Assembly: GCA_039654915.1 (NCBI GenBank)
Contig: CM077593.1
Coordinates: forward strand, 115,499,413 to 115,563,412
Length of the DNA stretch: 64,000 bases
Direction: 5' to 3'
DNA from: Aquilaria yunnanensis
Lineage: Eukaryota; Streptophyta; Magnoliopsida; Malvales; Thymelaeaceae
Under the pieces are notes generated by a model, which was given only the letters and a program-made list of their open reading frames with translations, was not told where the DNA came from and did not search any database. Every line of letters begins with the position of its first letter. Positions within the stretch are counted from its first letter, which is position 1. Positions 43,923 through 56,054 of this stretch are shown in pieces. Made by a program: the position numbers and the translations under genes.

Positions 43923-45369
43923 TATTGGATTTGTTGACTCAAATTCAAGAAGTTTTATAAATTAGCTCTTAGTTTGTTTAGGATTAATTTGAAATGGATT
44001 AACTTTTAGTTTGTTTAGGATTTAGTGTTAATTTTCCTATTTATTTAGAATTTGGTTTTGCTATTCTAATGTGATTTGAGTTTGTGTATGACTTATAAAA
44101 AGCTTATTATGGTAAAGTTTTGAGTATGAGATAAAAACCAATGTATTGAAGAGGCAAAATCTGATAATTTTCAAAAGGGAAAAAGGTCCAAAAGAAAATA
44201 GGAGTAAGACAAGAAGCCTTTTATGATTATCATATTTTGTAATTGTGTGGGGACAAAATATTGAGATTATCAGTGATGTGTAGAAGATCCATAGGCCACC
44301 GTGAACACTAAGGACATACTTTTACTGTAATCTCTATATTTTGTTTGAATGAATTTCTCTCATCCATAGGTATAAGTTAGTTAAGAATCAAACAACATTA
44401 AATTTGTGTGTGCTTGCTAAATCATGTTTTCTGTTCTGTTGCACATAATGGTGATTGGAGAATTTTTTTTCCCAACAAACGCTATTAGAGCTTATGATAT
44501 GATCCTGGCATGATGGACCGTGTGGTGCATTCTTGGCATGTTGGAGGTTCTGATGTGTTCCTACCATGGTTGAGCTCATGGTTCGATACTTGGCATGGTA
44601 GCACATGTGGATTGTTTGGTGGAGCCCTAGGGAATCGCCCAAGGGATATTTGACAGTGATTGTAACATAATATCAACGGCTCAGTATAAGTTTGCAGATT
44701 GAATATTTTGTTTGTATAGATTGATACTTGTGATGTTGATGGTCGTGATATTCATGGTCATTTTCGTTCGTTGTTATGTTTGTGTCATGGCTTGTTTATT
44801 TGTCATTGTCATCACATGCACTCGTATTTGGGAGGATTTGAGCCAATGTGAAAATTGTTAGGCTTGTTGGCTCATACACAAAAAAATTTTAGAAAATTTT
44901 GTTTGTTTAGGATTTGGTGTGAGCTTTCCTATTTGTTTAGAATTTGATTTTCCTATATTGATCTAGTTTGAGTTTGTGTGTGACCTATAAAAAACTTATT
45001 GTTGTAAAATTTCAAGCATGAGAAACAAAAACTAATGTGTTGAAAAGACAAAATATGAGGAATTTCAAAAGGAAGAGATGTCCGAAAGAAAAGAGGAGTA
45101 TGATGAAAAACTTTTTGTAATTCTCATATATTTGTAATGTGTGGATGCAAAATAATAATGTTGTTAGCATTGTGTAGGAGATTCATAAGCCAACGTAAGT
45201 ACTAATTGCATACTTTTATTGTAATCTCTATATTTTGTTCAAGTAGATTTTTTTTACCCGTAAATGTAGGCAAGTTAAAAGCTTAACAATGTTAAATTTG
45301 CGTGTACTAGCTTAGTCATATTTTCTGTTCCACTGTGCATGATGGCAAGTGAGAAATTTTTTCCCAACA
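43923..45369. mobile_element. TRIM-like miniature LTR retroelement
   Basis: Two direct repeats, 43923-44477 and 44856-45369, both contain GTTTGTTTAGGATTT...TTTTGTTC...TAAATTTG and end TTTCCCAACA. They flank a 378-bp interior with no ORF of note. The interior starts with CTATTAGAGCTTATGAT, resembling a degraded initiator-Met tRNA primer site (TGGTATCAGAGC type), and ends with a purine-rich GGGAGGATTTGAG stretch. Flanking pentamers are TAACT and CAACT (4 of 5). The LTRs have diverged by perhaps 20%, so this is an old insertion. Orientation is probably plus. Confidence 0.75.
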
Positions 45370-45516
45370 CAACTATAGATGCCCTAAAACATAAAAGCGG
45401 TAAGATACATGTGGGATGTGGGAAGTGGTAAAAGATGTAAAAATAGAAGAATTGGTGCAAATGACATGGTCGTTTTTATGAAAGCTTGTAATTAATTAAT
45501 AGAAATAGATATATGC

Positions 45517-46362
45517 ACCATGGTTTTTAATTTGGTCCCATACCGGCCGGTACATATCGGTACCGAAGAAAAAATGATATGGAATAGGCTGGAATCGTTT
45601 CGGATTATATACCGGTCTATATCGACGGTACCGAATATCTCGGCATACTGATGACTCGGTGGTACCGGTTCCCTACGGTACAGACTTTAAGAAAAGTAAA
45701 AAAACAAAAAATCAAAAAACGTAAGGAACCTAAATGGCTAAATCCCTAAATCATTTACGACTTGCATTCATTTTGCTGTTTGCTCCTGGAGTGCGCGAGA
45801 GGGGCTGTCACGCATAGGCAGTTTCTGGATCTGCCACCGGAGGGAGCTCCGCCTCGTCGCCCATTTTGCTCCGCCACCATAGCCTCCACCCATCTACCAC
45901 CACCTTCGGTCCTCTACTCCACTTGTGTTTTGCGATTTGAGTTTGGTAGAGTGGAGAAGGAAATTGGAACGCGAGCCGGAGTAGAGCAGTCGATCGAACC
46001 TTCTCCTCCCCATTTGTGCAGCTCCACCACCACATCCTCCGTCTACAAGTATTTTCACTCTATTGCCGCAAAAGAGTTCTTCACAGAGGTTTGTTTTATT
46101 GCTTTTTTTTTTTTCATTTTACATTTGATTTGGTTTAATGTAATTGATTCGTATTTGTTATTGCTTTGTGAATTGTGAGTGAAAACTAATTCCGTTTTCA
46201 TTCTGCTGGCCATTTTAATTCCGTTTAATGTAATTGAGATATTTTAATGTGTTATTATGTTTTATGCATTATTTGAGACCTTAAATGTTGAATATTGGGA
46301 CTTTCAATGTGTATGTGTATCATGTGTTGATATGTTCTATTTATGTGTATGTGATTTGTATG

Positions 46363-46419
<57 letters not shown>

Positions 46420-46540
46420 TATTATTAACCGGTACATCCGAGACAAATCATTGAAATAATTCCTGCACCCAAGGCTGTACTATACCGCTAAAAAAATGAT
46501 ATAGCTTTTGATATGAGATTTAAAACCTTGATACGCACCC
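45517..46540. mobile_element. candidate TIR element with CG-rich palindromic end
   Basis: Starts near GGTTTTTAATTTGGTCCCATACCGG and ends with the inverse-type GGTATAG...TTTAAAACC. The left part is dense in ACCGG/CCGGT and GGTACC palindromes; the middle has a GC-rich core (45780-46060). The ORF through the core (from 45762) is not recognisable. No target duplication was confirmed. Confidence 0.4.
46371..46414. repeat. (TA)n microsatellite
   Basis: About 22 uninterrupted TA units. Confidence 0.95.
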
Positions 46541-48434
46541 ACCCCAAATTTGCCCCGCTACTCTCCTTTCGCTCGTGTGGTAATGAGGACATGACAAAGA
46601 AACAAAAAGAACTTCTTGGTATCAACTCTCGTGTCATTACGTCAAATTCTGATACACCACAAAAAAAAAAAAACGAAAAAGAATTTCTCAGTATTGTTGA
46701 TTGGTTACGTGAATTGAATATTTTTTTTTAAAAAAAAAAGGCTTCTCAGCTTGTGGATATAAAATTGTTCATTCATTGGCCCCAAACACAAAGTTGATTA
46801 TATTTGCATCATGCTGCTGTTGGAGAGCCAGCATAAATCAGAAAATGTGGGTGACATTAAAAGGGGTAAGGAAAATGAAAATGGAAAATACCCCTAAATT
46901 CTGGAATCCTTGAGTCCCCTTGCTCAACATTTATTGCGGCCCCGCAGAATGTTGGGCCGAATTCATCATCGTTATTATTCTTTAATGCGTATTTACTTTA
47001 TTATTATTACTATTGTTATTATTGTTGTTATTATTATTTGCTTAGAAGTATTTATAAGGTATATTAAAACATGAGAGATTATTTAGGAAAATAAGGGATA
47101 TTTACTTTATTTTTTGGTGTTCCCCTACGTAAGATGAAGTTGTTTACGGGACGAGGTCGGTCTGCCCATGGCTTGTATACAGGTATTTTCTCCAATTAGC
47201 TTATCTCTCCCCCTTTTTTAAACCCGGTTGCCCATTCCATTTGACTCAGAATCCACTACGTCTGTTTATAGTCGCATCCACATGATATATACGTCTAAAG
47301 ATGTCAGCAGGCTAGGTTTATGTTGGGTATAACTAATTTAAAATTTTTCCCTTAAGTTGTTGAATTTGGAAAATACTCATCTCACAAGTAGATGGATATT
47401 ATCTATCAATCCATTTTAAGATATATGTTTAATTTTTTAAAATTTTTTTTATATATTTTTAAAAGAGTGTGTATATTTATAATCAATTAATATTTAAAAA
47501 ATTATAAATTTAATTAATATAAGATAATTTATATTAAATTATAATTTTATTTTTAAAATAAAATCATATAAATAAAGTAATTTTAGAGAGGTATGGATAG
47601 AATCAGTTAAAATAAATTAAACTCATATGTTTCTCATCATTTTACGGGTAAGGTGTAGTTCAGGTTTGGAGAGGATAGAGGCGGATGTGTTATTTTTTGG
47701 CCTCACACAGCGATGTCACTTTCTTCTGTTTTTTCCAGTAAGAAAATCAGTGTTTACAGATTCCAAGATGCTTTAGATTTGTCGCAATTGGCTGCCAACT
47801 GTTTGAGTTCATATGTTTCTTTTTTCTCCTTATTTTTCTTTAGAAGTTCCAACTTATCATGAAGTTTCTAAATTTAAGCGAGTGTTGGATTTCTTTTTCA
47901 AAATTAATTTTTACAAATTTTTAGTCCCTCTACAATTTGACCATCTCATCTGTTAAAAGAAATAGTTAACCAATAATTTTTTTTATAGAATCAAACTATA
48001 GGAACAAACATGCCAAAATAAAATAAAATTTTAACAAAGCATATACAGTGGCTGAACTTGATAAACATTTTGGGGGGACAAAAATCAATAATATGGTATG
48101 TTGTACATTTGGGGGGAAAACATATTAGAGGTGATATATATGAAACTATCTTTTTTCCATTATTTGAATGTGAAAAGCTTACGTTTTCAAAATGGGATGG
48201 GCAAACTGTGATTTTATCAAAAAAATTGATGACATTCATGTAATGTAGCCATAGATCATCAATACTTATTAGTTCCAAAATTGGATCATGAATTTTCACC
48301 GGCGATTATTCAACCAAATTGTTGTGTTTTTATCCATTACATGGATAAGACCGGAATTCAGTGCCACCACAAAATGATGGTGATCTGATTTATCCTCCTC
48401 GAATGAGAGCTACCGGTCGGGAACACAAAGAGCC
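46541..48434. other. intergenic, no gene recognised
   Basis: AT-rich, with an ATT/GTT-rich tract near 46975-47040. No ORF, RNA or clear repeat can be supported. Confidence 0.5.
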
Positions 48435-48672
48435 TTATCCTGGTGGGCTTGGCGGTGGCTTGAAGAGGCGATTGTACTTGTGCATCATGTACTCAAGATC
48501 GTCATCATTGGTGATAGATATGAGGGCATCGAGGTCCTCCACAGGGAGCTGGAATTTGGAGGAAACTTCATCGCCACCACTACAGAGGGCGGAGAGCTTG
48601 GCAATCATGGAGGAGAACCTAATTAAGCAATTTGAAGGCGAAGATCCTGGCCTCGCCGCCGATGAACAGGAA
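48435..48672 (-). pseudogene. PB1-domain protein fragment, frameshifted
   Basis: On the minus strand from 48608 a frame reads MIAKLSALCSGGDEVSSKFQ, then LPVEDLDALISITNDDDLEY, then MMHKYNRLFKPPP, and stops at 48435. This is the second half of a PB1 domain, including the acidic LxxEDLDALISxTNDDDL signature used for partner binding. Just upstream (about 48672-48620) another frame reads FIGGEARIFAF, the start of a PB1 domain, but it is out of register by one base and ends in a stop before it can join. The rest of any parent protein (PB1 proteins include kinases and transcription factors) is absent. Best read as a broken gene fragment. Confidence 0.65.
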
Positions 48673-49932
48673 GTGAAAATTTTCTTCTAGTTTCTTTATT
48701 TTTTTGATTAATTTTTATTTTATAATTTTGAAATTTCTAAACAAATTTGGATTTAACTCTGATTAAGTGCTTCAAGGTACTTAGTTTTATAGTTTAGCAA
48801 CTAAGAGTTTAAATATTTACAATTAGGTCACTAAACTATTAAAAATCCAACGGAGTTAACGTTAAGCTGACCGAGTCAACGAGTTAAAGGATTTAAATGC
48901 TCTAAGTTTTATAGTTGAGGACTGCGTTGCACCAATAAAAAATTTAGGGAATAAAAAGCCTGATTCATTATAATCCGAGGGTGTAAAATGGATTTTAACC
49001 TACTTATTACTATTGTATAGTACGGTTGTTTTTTTTTATTGCTTTCACTCCTTAAAATTTATGTAAGTTACACTATAGTCCTTCACTTTAACTTTTTAGG
49101 GGAAGGGCCCACACTTTTACTTTCTCCTGTTTTATCCTATTTGTACCATAAATAACGATGTGGTATAAATAATTATCAAATAATTTGGGGTCCAAGGCCC
49201 TCCTCATTTTATTTCTAAAATATAATTTTATTCAGAAAAAACATTTCATGCGTTTTTGCTTTTATTCATGCTGATAGATTTCTACTAATCAGTTTCTTAC
49301 AACAACAACAAGGGATAAGAGTGAATGTCAAAACCTCTGCGATAAGAATGAATAAATTCCAGAACTTTAAGAAAAAGGCGTAATTCACACGATACTTTTG
49401 ATGGTTATTATCGACGAGTCGTTGTTTAATTAATACAGGCACCAGACTAGGAAAACCCCGGTTATTCCATATTCCAGGAATAAGCTTTCAGCTCCACACA
49501 AGCACAGCCAATTCACTTTTCACTTGCTCGTATTCTCTTCCTCTGTGTATCTGACAGAGTCCCCTGTTTTCCTTTTCGCTCCCTGTTTTCTTCCTCATCA
49601 AATTCTGCAATCCAGACAGCAAATATTTCACCATCGAACAAAAACAGAGCTTTTAGGTTATTGATTCTTCACTTGTGCTAAGGTTTTTTCGATTCTTCCC
49701 TCTCTCTCTCTGGACTGCTCTGTGTGTTCCAATTCGGGAGATTCGTTCGGATTCTCAGAATTCTTTTTCCAGTTGGTATCAGTTCAACTTGGTGGAATTT
49801 TGACTTACTGGAGTTATGATTGTTTTTTTTCCATGCGCTGTTCCAAATTCCAATCAGGTGGCTGTCCCTTTCGCCGCGAAATTCCTGATACCATAATTTT
49901 CGCTTACCATTTTTCCAGAGGAAGTGGTAGAA
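48673..49932. other. upstream region of the plus-strand membrane-protein gene
   Basis: AT-rich up to about 49440. The stretch 49480-49930 has a C/T-rich leader-like composition (CTCTCTCTCTCTGG at 49698-49712) and is the probable 5' UTR and promoter of the gene starting at 49933. A degenerate TE-like segment lies near 48760-49010. Confidence 0.45.
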
Positions 49933-52900
49933 ATGACAGAAAATCCAGACTTGGTAAGCACAAAGCATGGCTTTTCTTTTCTCTGTTCTGGGTTTTCGCT
50001 GTAACTGTTGCATTGGTCTTTCCGACCCTTGGGTTGTCTTTTTAGTAGCTGGCTTTTGTCCTTTATCTCATCCTAAACAAACAAAAGGAAGTCTGTTTTG
50101 TTCTGATGCCCTGCTCTGGTTCGTTGATTTGGGTGAAAGGAATCAGAAGGTTCATGTGATGGAGGGGGATGGGATGGGAGGAAGACGACGAGCGGGGCGA
50201 CTCCAGTTTCAGTTTCTGATGCTATGAAGGTCCATGGACCGATTCCATATGCAGCCAATTTTAAACCAGACTGCTTTGTCATTGACTTGCAAAGCTTCTC
50301 CCATGGTCATGGACATGGACATGGACCCAACCAAGACGCCACCCAAAGCCCACGTTTCAAGGTTAACGCTCCCTCTTTTTTCCCAAATATAGTTACATTT
50401 TTTTACCCTCTTCTTGGTTTGTTGTTTCAAAACCACGAACGTTTTTTTTTCTTAAAAATTAATGAATAAAGTCACGTTATCTTTTTCTAACATTATATGC
50501 TTAATTCTAAGCATCGGCACAAGTTCTACTCCTACTTCAAATCCTAGTTCAAAATTCAAATGTTAGTTGAGCAACGTTGATATCATGCCTTTGAGTAAAC
50601 TAGAAAAAAAAAGGTTCTAAATCTTAATTCTTCCTCTTTTTTTTTTTTGAACAGCCAACAAATTAAAAACACTTTATATTAATAAGCAAAATTACAAAAT
50701 TTAGCCATAAGTAGCTAGACTTTGAAAATTCTTCCTCTTAATAATTGTAGTAGTGATGATGCTAATATTTGAAGTGATCAATTGTTAACCCTATTTATAT
50801 TAACCTAATTAGTTTCCAACAATGATGAGATTGAAGCCATCTAGCTATATATATATATGTACAACTAGATAAGGAATCTTTTTGTCTCTTTTCTTTTCTT
50901 TATTTGAAAAGAAAATACGCCTTTAATCATTCATTCCCCTCCTGACAAACTATGATACCCAAATTCAATGCTTGTTCTTGTTGCTTGGCTAAAAAATTAT
51001 GATCAGATGCAGAGGAGCTTTTCCCGGAAAGGGTCTCAGCGTGGGGAGAAGAAGTTGAATTCTAATGCCACAGGGGGCGGGGGTGGGCCTGAAAGAGAAA
51101 GAGATGGGGATCCCCAGCTCATTGCTGCCACCTCGCCTAGAGGTAACCCTAACCCTACAGCTTCATCATAGTATTATATATATACAGATTTATTAATATG
51201 CTAGCTTGTTATTATTGATCTTGCTTTTGTCTTCAAGGTTTTGAAATTTAAATTTTAACCTTTTGATCAGGACTTCATTAATTTAAACTTTATTTGGACA
51301 TGTCTATTTCTCGTTAAAATTTTGTATTCAACCGCAATGATTTAGAAATGAGGGGAACTAATTTATTAGAATTAAACAAGGCACTAGATAAATTGCAATC
51401 TTAATTCTTATAATAGTAGTAGTAGTAGTAGTATTTTGTTTGGTGAAGGACCCCCTCGCAGCCAATCTCGAGGTTGATGTAGCTCCCAATTGTTGCACGC
51501 CATTTCTCAAATGGCACTATCATTAACTAAAGAGATAATTAAGCAATTAATTAAGAGAGGAACTAACTAATCGATGGATTAGTTTACAAACATCCATCAT
51601 AGTTAAGTAACTTGTTTAATTAATTGATTTTTTTGGTTGTGTCGGTTCCCATGAATAATAAGAGGTCCCGTTTGGGTAATTCGAGATTAGTAAACTTACT
51701 AGCTACCTCCATGAAAGTGAAATATTACCAAACATTTGGATCAACTTATTCAACTGGCCAGATTTACTAATTTCCAGAAATCATATTAACTATAATTATA
51801 AGAAAGAACTTTAACTATCTTCGGTAAAATTCTATAGTTTCTGGTTTCTTGCTGATAATTAGTCTATTTCAATTGCATGAAATTAAACTCAACTTAAAAG
51901 TTATCACAATTCCAAGTCTATATATGGAATAAATGGAAAAGTTTGCACTTCATTCTAACTATAAATGTTGAATGATTGATCCTTAATTGTATGAGCTAGA
52001 TGTTGTAACGTCAATCTTGTGTCAAAGTTTATTGCACAAAAATGTCTAATGTGAGAGTTTTGCAAGATTAGATATAAGAGCAAAAATGCAGGAAATCACT
52101 CTAAATGCCCACAATATTAGTGAGCTAATCAAGAATGGTTGTCAGTTCTAAATGAAACTATTTTATTTTTGGTTAAAATTTATTAGGGTATCTTAGCTTA
52201 TTTTTTTTATCCTGAATGGATACCCAATCTTCATATTGTCCTAACGTGGTACCTTATCTATTATTGTATTTCCTATCTAGATACTTTTCATTAATTTCAT
52301 GGTTATGTTTGACGATAAATGCTGATGTGCCAAAAGAAAATATTAAAATAAATTCTAAAATAACATTTCTAGTCTTTTTAGCTTTTCCTTTCAACAATTT
52401 AAACCATAAACTTTTCTTTTGGACTCCTTTGTCCCTCTCTTGCCCCTCCTTCTCTTCATCACCATCTCCTCCCACTCTTCGACCAACACCATCTGTACCT
52501 CAAGTGACAATGGGATTTTCCAGTGACCAATCGCGATAGCAAGAGGTAGAGTGACGTGAGGTAGCACCTCAGCCTGCCTGGAGCTCACTCTCACTATCCC
52601 TCATTTGCTCATTGCCTCACCCGCTCGGTTTCTATCGAGCTCGTGAAGCCAGATCTATCGTCTCTGGTTCCTCAATCATCTCCATAACCCTGATCTCCCA
52701 TCGCCCATCATCTCCATCTCTGAAGCCAATCTCCCGTCACCAAAGCCAAATCCATCGTCTTTGTCGCCCCGATTTTCCATCGCCTATCATCACCGCCACC
52801 CCTTACCTCTCCCTTTGTCGGCCATTGTCCCTGCCAGCCTTGACCTTGAACCCAAATCCAACACAACCTTCGCTGCCCATCATCTCTGCTACTCTTGACC

Positions 52901-55747
52901 TCTCCCTCCATCAGCCCTGATCTTGAATCTAGATTGGGGTTTCAGACGAAATTAAAGTTCTTGATGTTCTCGTGTCTAGAAGGAGAAAATAAAAAAAAAT
53001 TAACGGTGAAATAAACAAAAAATACTTAATTAAGATGTACATAACAAGGTAAGATACTTTAATAGGACAATCTTAAGGTAGGATATATACTTATTTAGGA
53101 CAAAAAAAAATAAGCTACGGTACCCTGGTGGATTTTACCCTTTTATTCTTTTATTAGAATAGCTATTATCGACATTGTATTGATGAGTGCAATACCTACA
53201 TGCTGGTCAAATATGATCTCAATAAGAGGTTTTTTGGGCAATTTACACATTTCCTATGGCTTTTATGCTAAAAAAAACTGTATTTTCATTTACAACAAAT
53301 GAAAAATTTTAGCATGGCACGAACATTGCAACATTGTTAATTAGTTTCTCATTTTTTAAAGGTTTGTTATAAATTTTAAAGGAACATTGTCTCATTCCTG
53401 GTCTCTAGCTCTATCAACACACACAGAGTACGAAGATGTTAGAATGATGAAAAAGGAATGGCAAGTCAAAGTTGACATGAGATTTAAATGTTTTCAAAAA
53501 ACGAGCCCTTATTACACTTCTATTAACGGGTAACAAACTCTTAAAACAAAAGATTTATGTCAATTTGGTAGCTTTAACTTGAATGAAACAAATTGGTAAA
53601 CTTAAAAGTGTGTGTCCTTGAGTCAAATCTGCTAAATTTATGCTAAATTTCCTGTAAATTTTTCTTTTATAGACTTCTAAAAAACTAATTAACTAAATAC
53701 TTTATGATAGTTTATCAAAAAGTGTGAGGTCGATAGTGATTTAAAATTTTAAATACTTTATCGTTAATAAATAAGTTTATTCACTCTTTTCTTGAGATCA
53801 AAATTTTACACTGGCTACTTAAAGTTATAGATTAGTATTATGGCACTATCAATACAAAATGGGAAAAATGTGCAAGTGAGAGGTCATGTGTTTGAACTTT
53901 ATTACATTGGGAAAAGAGTTGTATTAGTGTCTTTTTATGATCTGTCCTTTTTTCTTCTTTTAGTGAGATCAAAGTTTGACAGAGTGTAATTGACTCGAGT
54001 TAAATGAATAATAGAAATCTAAAGGATAAAAGAAAAAAAATGAAAAAAACCATCGCGCACAGGATGATTTTTTTGTGCTTTGCTGTTATGGGCAAAAAGA
54101 CAAAGTTGGGATTAACCAACTAAAAAAGTTGGGGCAAATTGTTATTAGTGTTAACGTTTGAAAATCAGCTCCATATTTAGATGTCAAGTTGTCAACTTCT
54201 TTCACATGAACAAATCAATAAAAATTTTAATGTTGGATAAATTGCATGGATAGTCCCTAATTTTTAATTGTTAATTATTCTATTTTAGTCTATAATTTAT
54301 TGTGGTACTAAATTTATTGAAGAAAAAACATTTCATTTTAATCCTCACTGAGTGGAATGTGTTAAATTAGGGTAACTATCTAAGACAGACATTTTATACT
54401 ATAATTTTAACTATTTGAAAATAGTCTTTTAGTAGAAATTTTAATATGTATGTTAAATTTTGTATATTTAATAGATGCTAGAAATGAACAAGTTTTTCTC
54501 TATCTCATTCAAGAATAAAAAATATTACTCTCTCTGTCTCATAAAACTTGTCGCATTTACTATTCACAACAATCAATTCATGATTTTATTTCTTTTAAAA
54601 TTTTTTATAAAAATATAAAAAAAAATTATGAAAATAGTACCTAAAATATGCTAGTTTATAAATATAATTTTTAAGAATTTTTTACAATACAAATTAATTT
54701 AAATATATTTAAGTCAAACTTTAGAAAAAGATAAAAAGGCCAACATTTATGAAACTAAGGGAGTACTAATTTAAATCGTTTATTAACTCTAAAAAAATTG
54801 TTACATGGTTTAAATTTATTGAAAGATAATTATCAAATATTTTTAATTAGAATTCTAAAAGTTTGTGTCAGGTAACTACTCTAAGTTAATGGATTTCATA
54901 TGGTTTAATAGGTTTATAACCAAAGCAAAATAATCAATAGATTAAGAACTAAAACAAAATGATAATTAAAAATTAAGAATGGATTGTGAAATTTTTCTAT
55001 ATAATGTTATTCAAATGAACATAAAAAACTGCTAATAATTTAGAAAATCCAGATATGTATGTTATTTTATGGTCTCAATTTTGACACTTATCTTTTGTAA
55101 TATCTTTTTATCTATAATAAAGATATTAATAGTCTAATAATTTCAATTATACTATTTTTCTATCAACACACGTGGAAAATGACTAGTATATGTATGTAAG
55201 TGTGAGAAAAGTTAATGTAAGATGATAATATAACTTAATAAATCATATTATTTTTTAGTTTGTAAGCTTAAACGTGACTAAGAACAATATATAAATTGAG
55301 GAACTGCATGAGACAGCTATGGTAGAGACAAGCATGCCGGAGAAGGCAATGTTTGTGGGGCCCACCGAGCAGTCCGGCAGCCATAAGGTTCATCATCAGA
55401 TTGCCATTACCACGGCGGCAGAAAGTAGACTTGGTTTGAGAAGGAACAGTTTCAAGCGCCCACCTCCTCCTTGGCTTCTTGATCCCAGAAGGATCCTCTT
55501 CTTGTTTGCCACATTGTAAGTTAATTACTCCACCAGTTCTCCAAATTAATTTTAATTATCTACTAGTACTTCCTAGTAATTGGGTTTCCTGCGGAGGAAG
55601 TAAAGAGTTGAAACCTCTGTTCAACTCGACCAACTCGACTAATAACTTGACCACGAACTAAAGCCAAACCTTGCTATTATGTACACGGATCTAAAATAAC
55701 TCATATGCCTACAACCCAATAGTCTTGTAAATAGTTTGATGTCTTTA

Positions 55748-55804
<57 letters not shown>

Positions 55805-56054
55805 ACATGTTTTTGTAACAGGCATATATATGATCATAATTGCTATGGTCATGCTATATGATGTAATGCGCCATTATCAGATCAAGATGAGAGACAATTA
55901 TAGTCTGTTTTTCCAAAATAAAAAACAAATCATCTAACTAGTTATCCTTGACTTTTGTGACAGATCAAGCATGGGAACAATTTTGCTGATATTCTTCACT
56001 CTCACAAGCAGCAACATCAATGGGGAAGACAGCCCTCATGATCCACAAACATAA
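49933..56054 (+). CDS. small plant-specific single-pass membrane protein, four exons
   Basis: Exons at 49933-49953, 51007-51142, 55317-55515 and 55964-56054 join in frame across GT-AG introns (phases 0, 1 and 2) to give 148 residues. The first exon adds only MTENPDL; translation could instead start at the Met opening exon 2 (MQRSFSRKGSQRGEKK). Exon 2 is Ser/Lys/Gly-rich and ends PQLIAATSPR. Exon 3 holds KVHHQIAITTAAESRLGLRR and the strongly patterned NSFKRPPPPWLLDPRR. The segment from about residue 111 to 133 (ILFLFATL joined to SSMGTILLIFFTLTS) is one transmembrane helix across the exon 3/4 junction. The tail is short and polar. I recognise the SFKRPPPPW-DP-R plus helix pattern as a conserved uncharacterised plant family, from memory. 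Function unknown. Intron 2 is 4.2 kb and full of transposons. Confidence 0.8.
52170..53140. mobile_element. Mutator-like element in intron 2
   Basis: The ends GGTTAAAATTTATTAGGGTA and the inverse (GGGTAAAATCCACCAGGGTA) extend to about 90 bp of inverted similarity. The flanking 9-mers TTTTATTTT and TTTTATTCT match at 8 of 9. The core at 52430-52930 is GC-rich and C/T-biased, with CATCATCTCC and CCATCGCC phrases. No transposase. Confidence 0.65.
54232..54990. mobile_element. candidate TIR element hosting a nested Stowaway MITE
   Basis: The left end GGATAAATTGCATGGATAGTC followed by TTTTTAATTGTTAATTATTC is mirrored at the right (AATAATCAATAGATTAAGAAC... AATGATAATTAAAAATTAAG). It resembles the element at about 10455-11000. 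A Stowaway copy is inserted inside it. The target duplication is unclear. Confidence 0.45.
54528..54763. mobile_element. Stowaway MITE
   Basis: 236 bp with TIRs CTCTCTCTGTCTCATAAA and the inverse of TTTATGAAACTAAGGGAG, flanked by TA on both sides (54526-54527 and 54764-54765). Nested in the element at 54232-54990. Confidence 0.8.
55750..55801. repeat. (TA)n microsatellite in intron 3
   Basis: About 25 uninterrupted TA units between exons 3 and 4 of the membrane-protein gene. Confidence 0.95.

Noticed and set aside
50224..50469. Plus-strand ORF starting MKVHGPIPYAAN with a His/Gly repeat
   Set aside because: It lies inside intron 1 of the membrane-protein gene and has no known domain. A donor-like AG|GTTAAC follows, so an alternative exon is possible but not supported.
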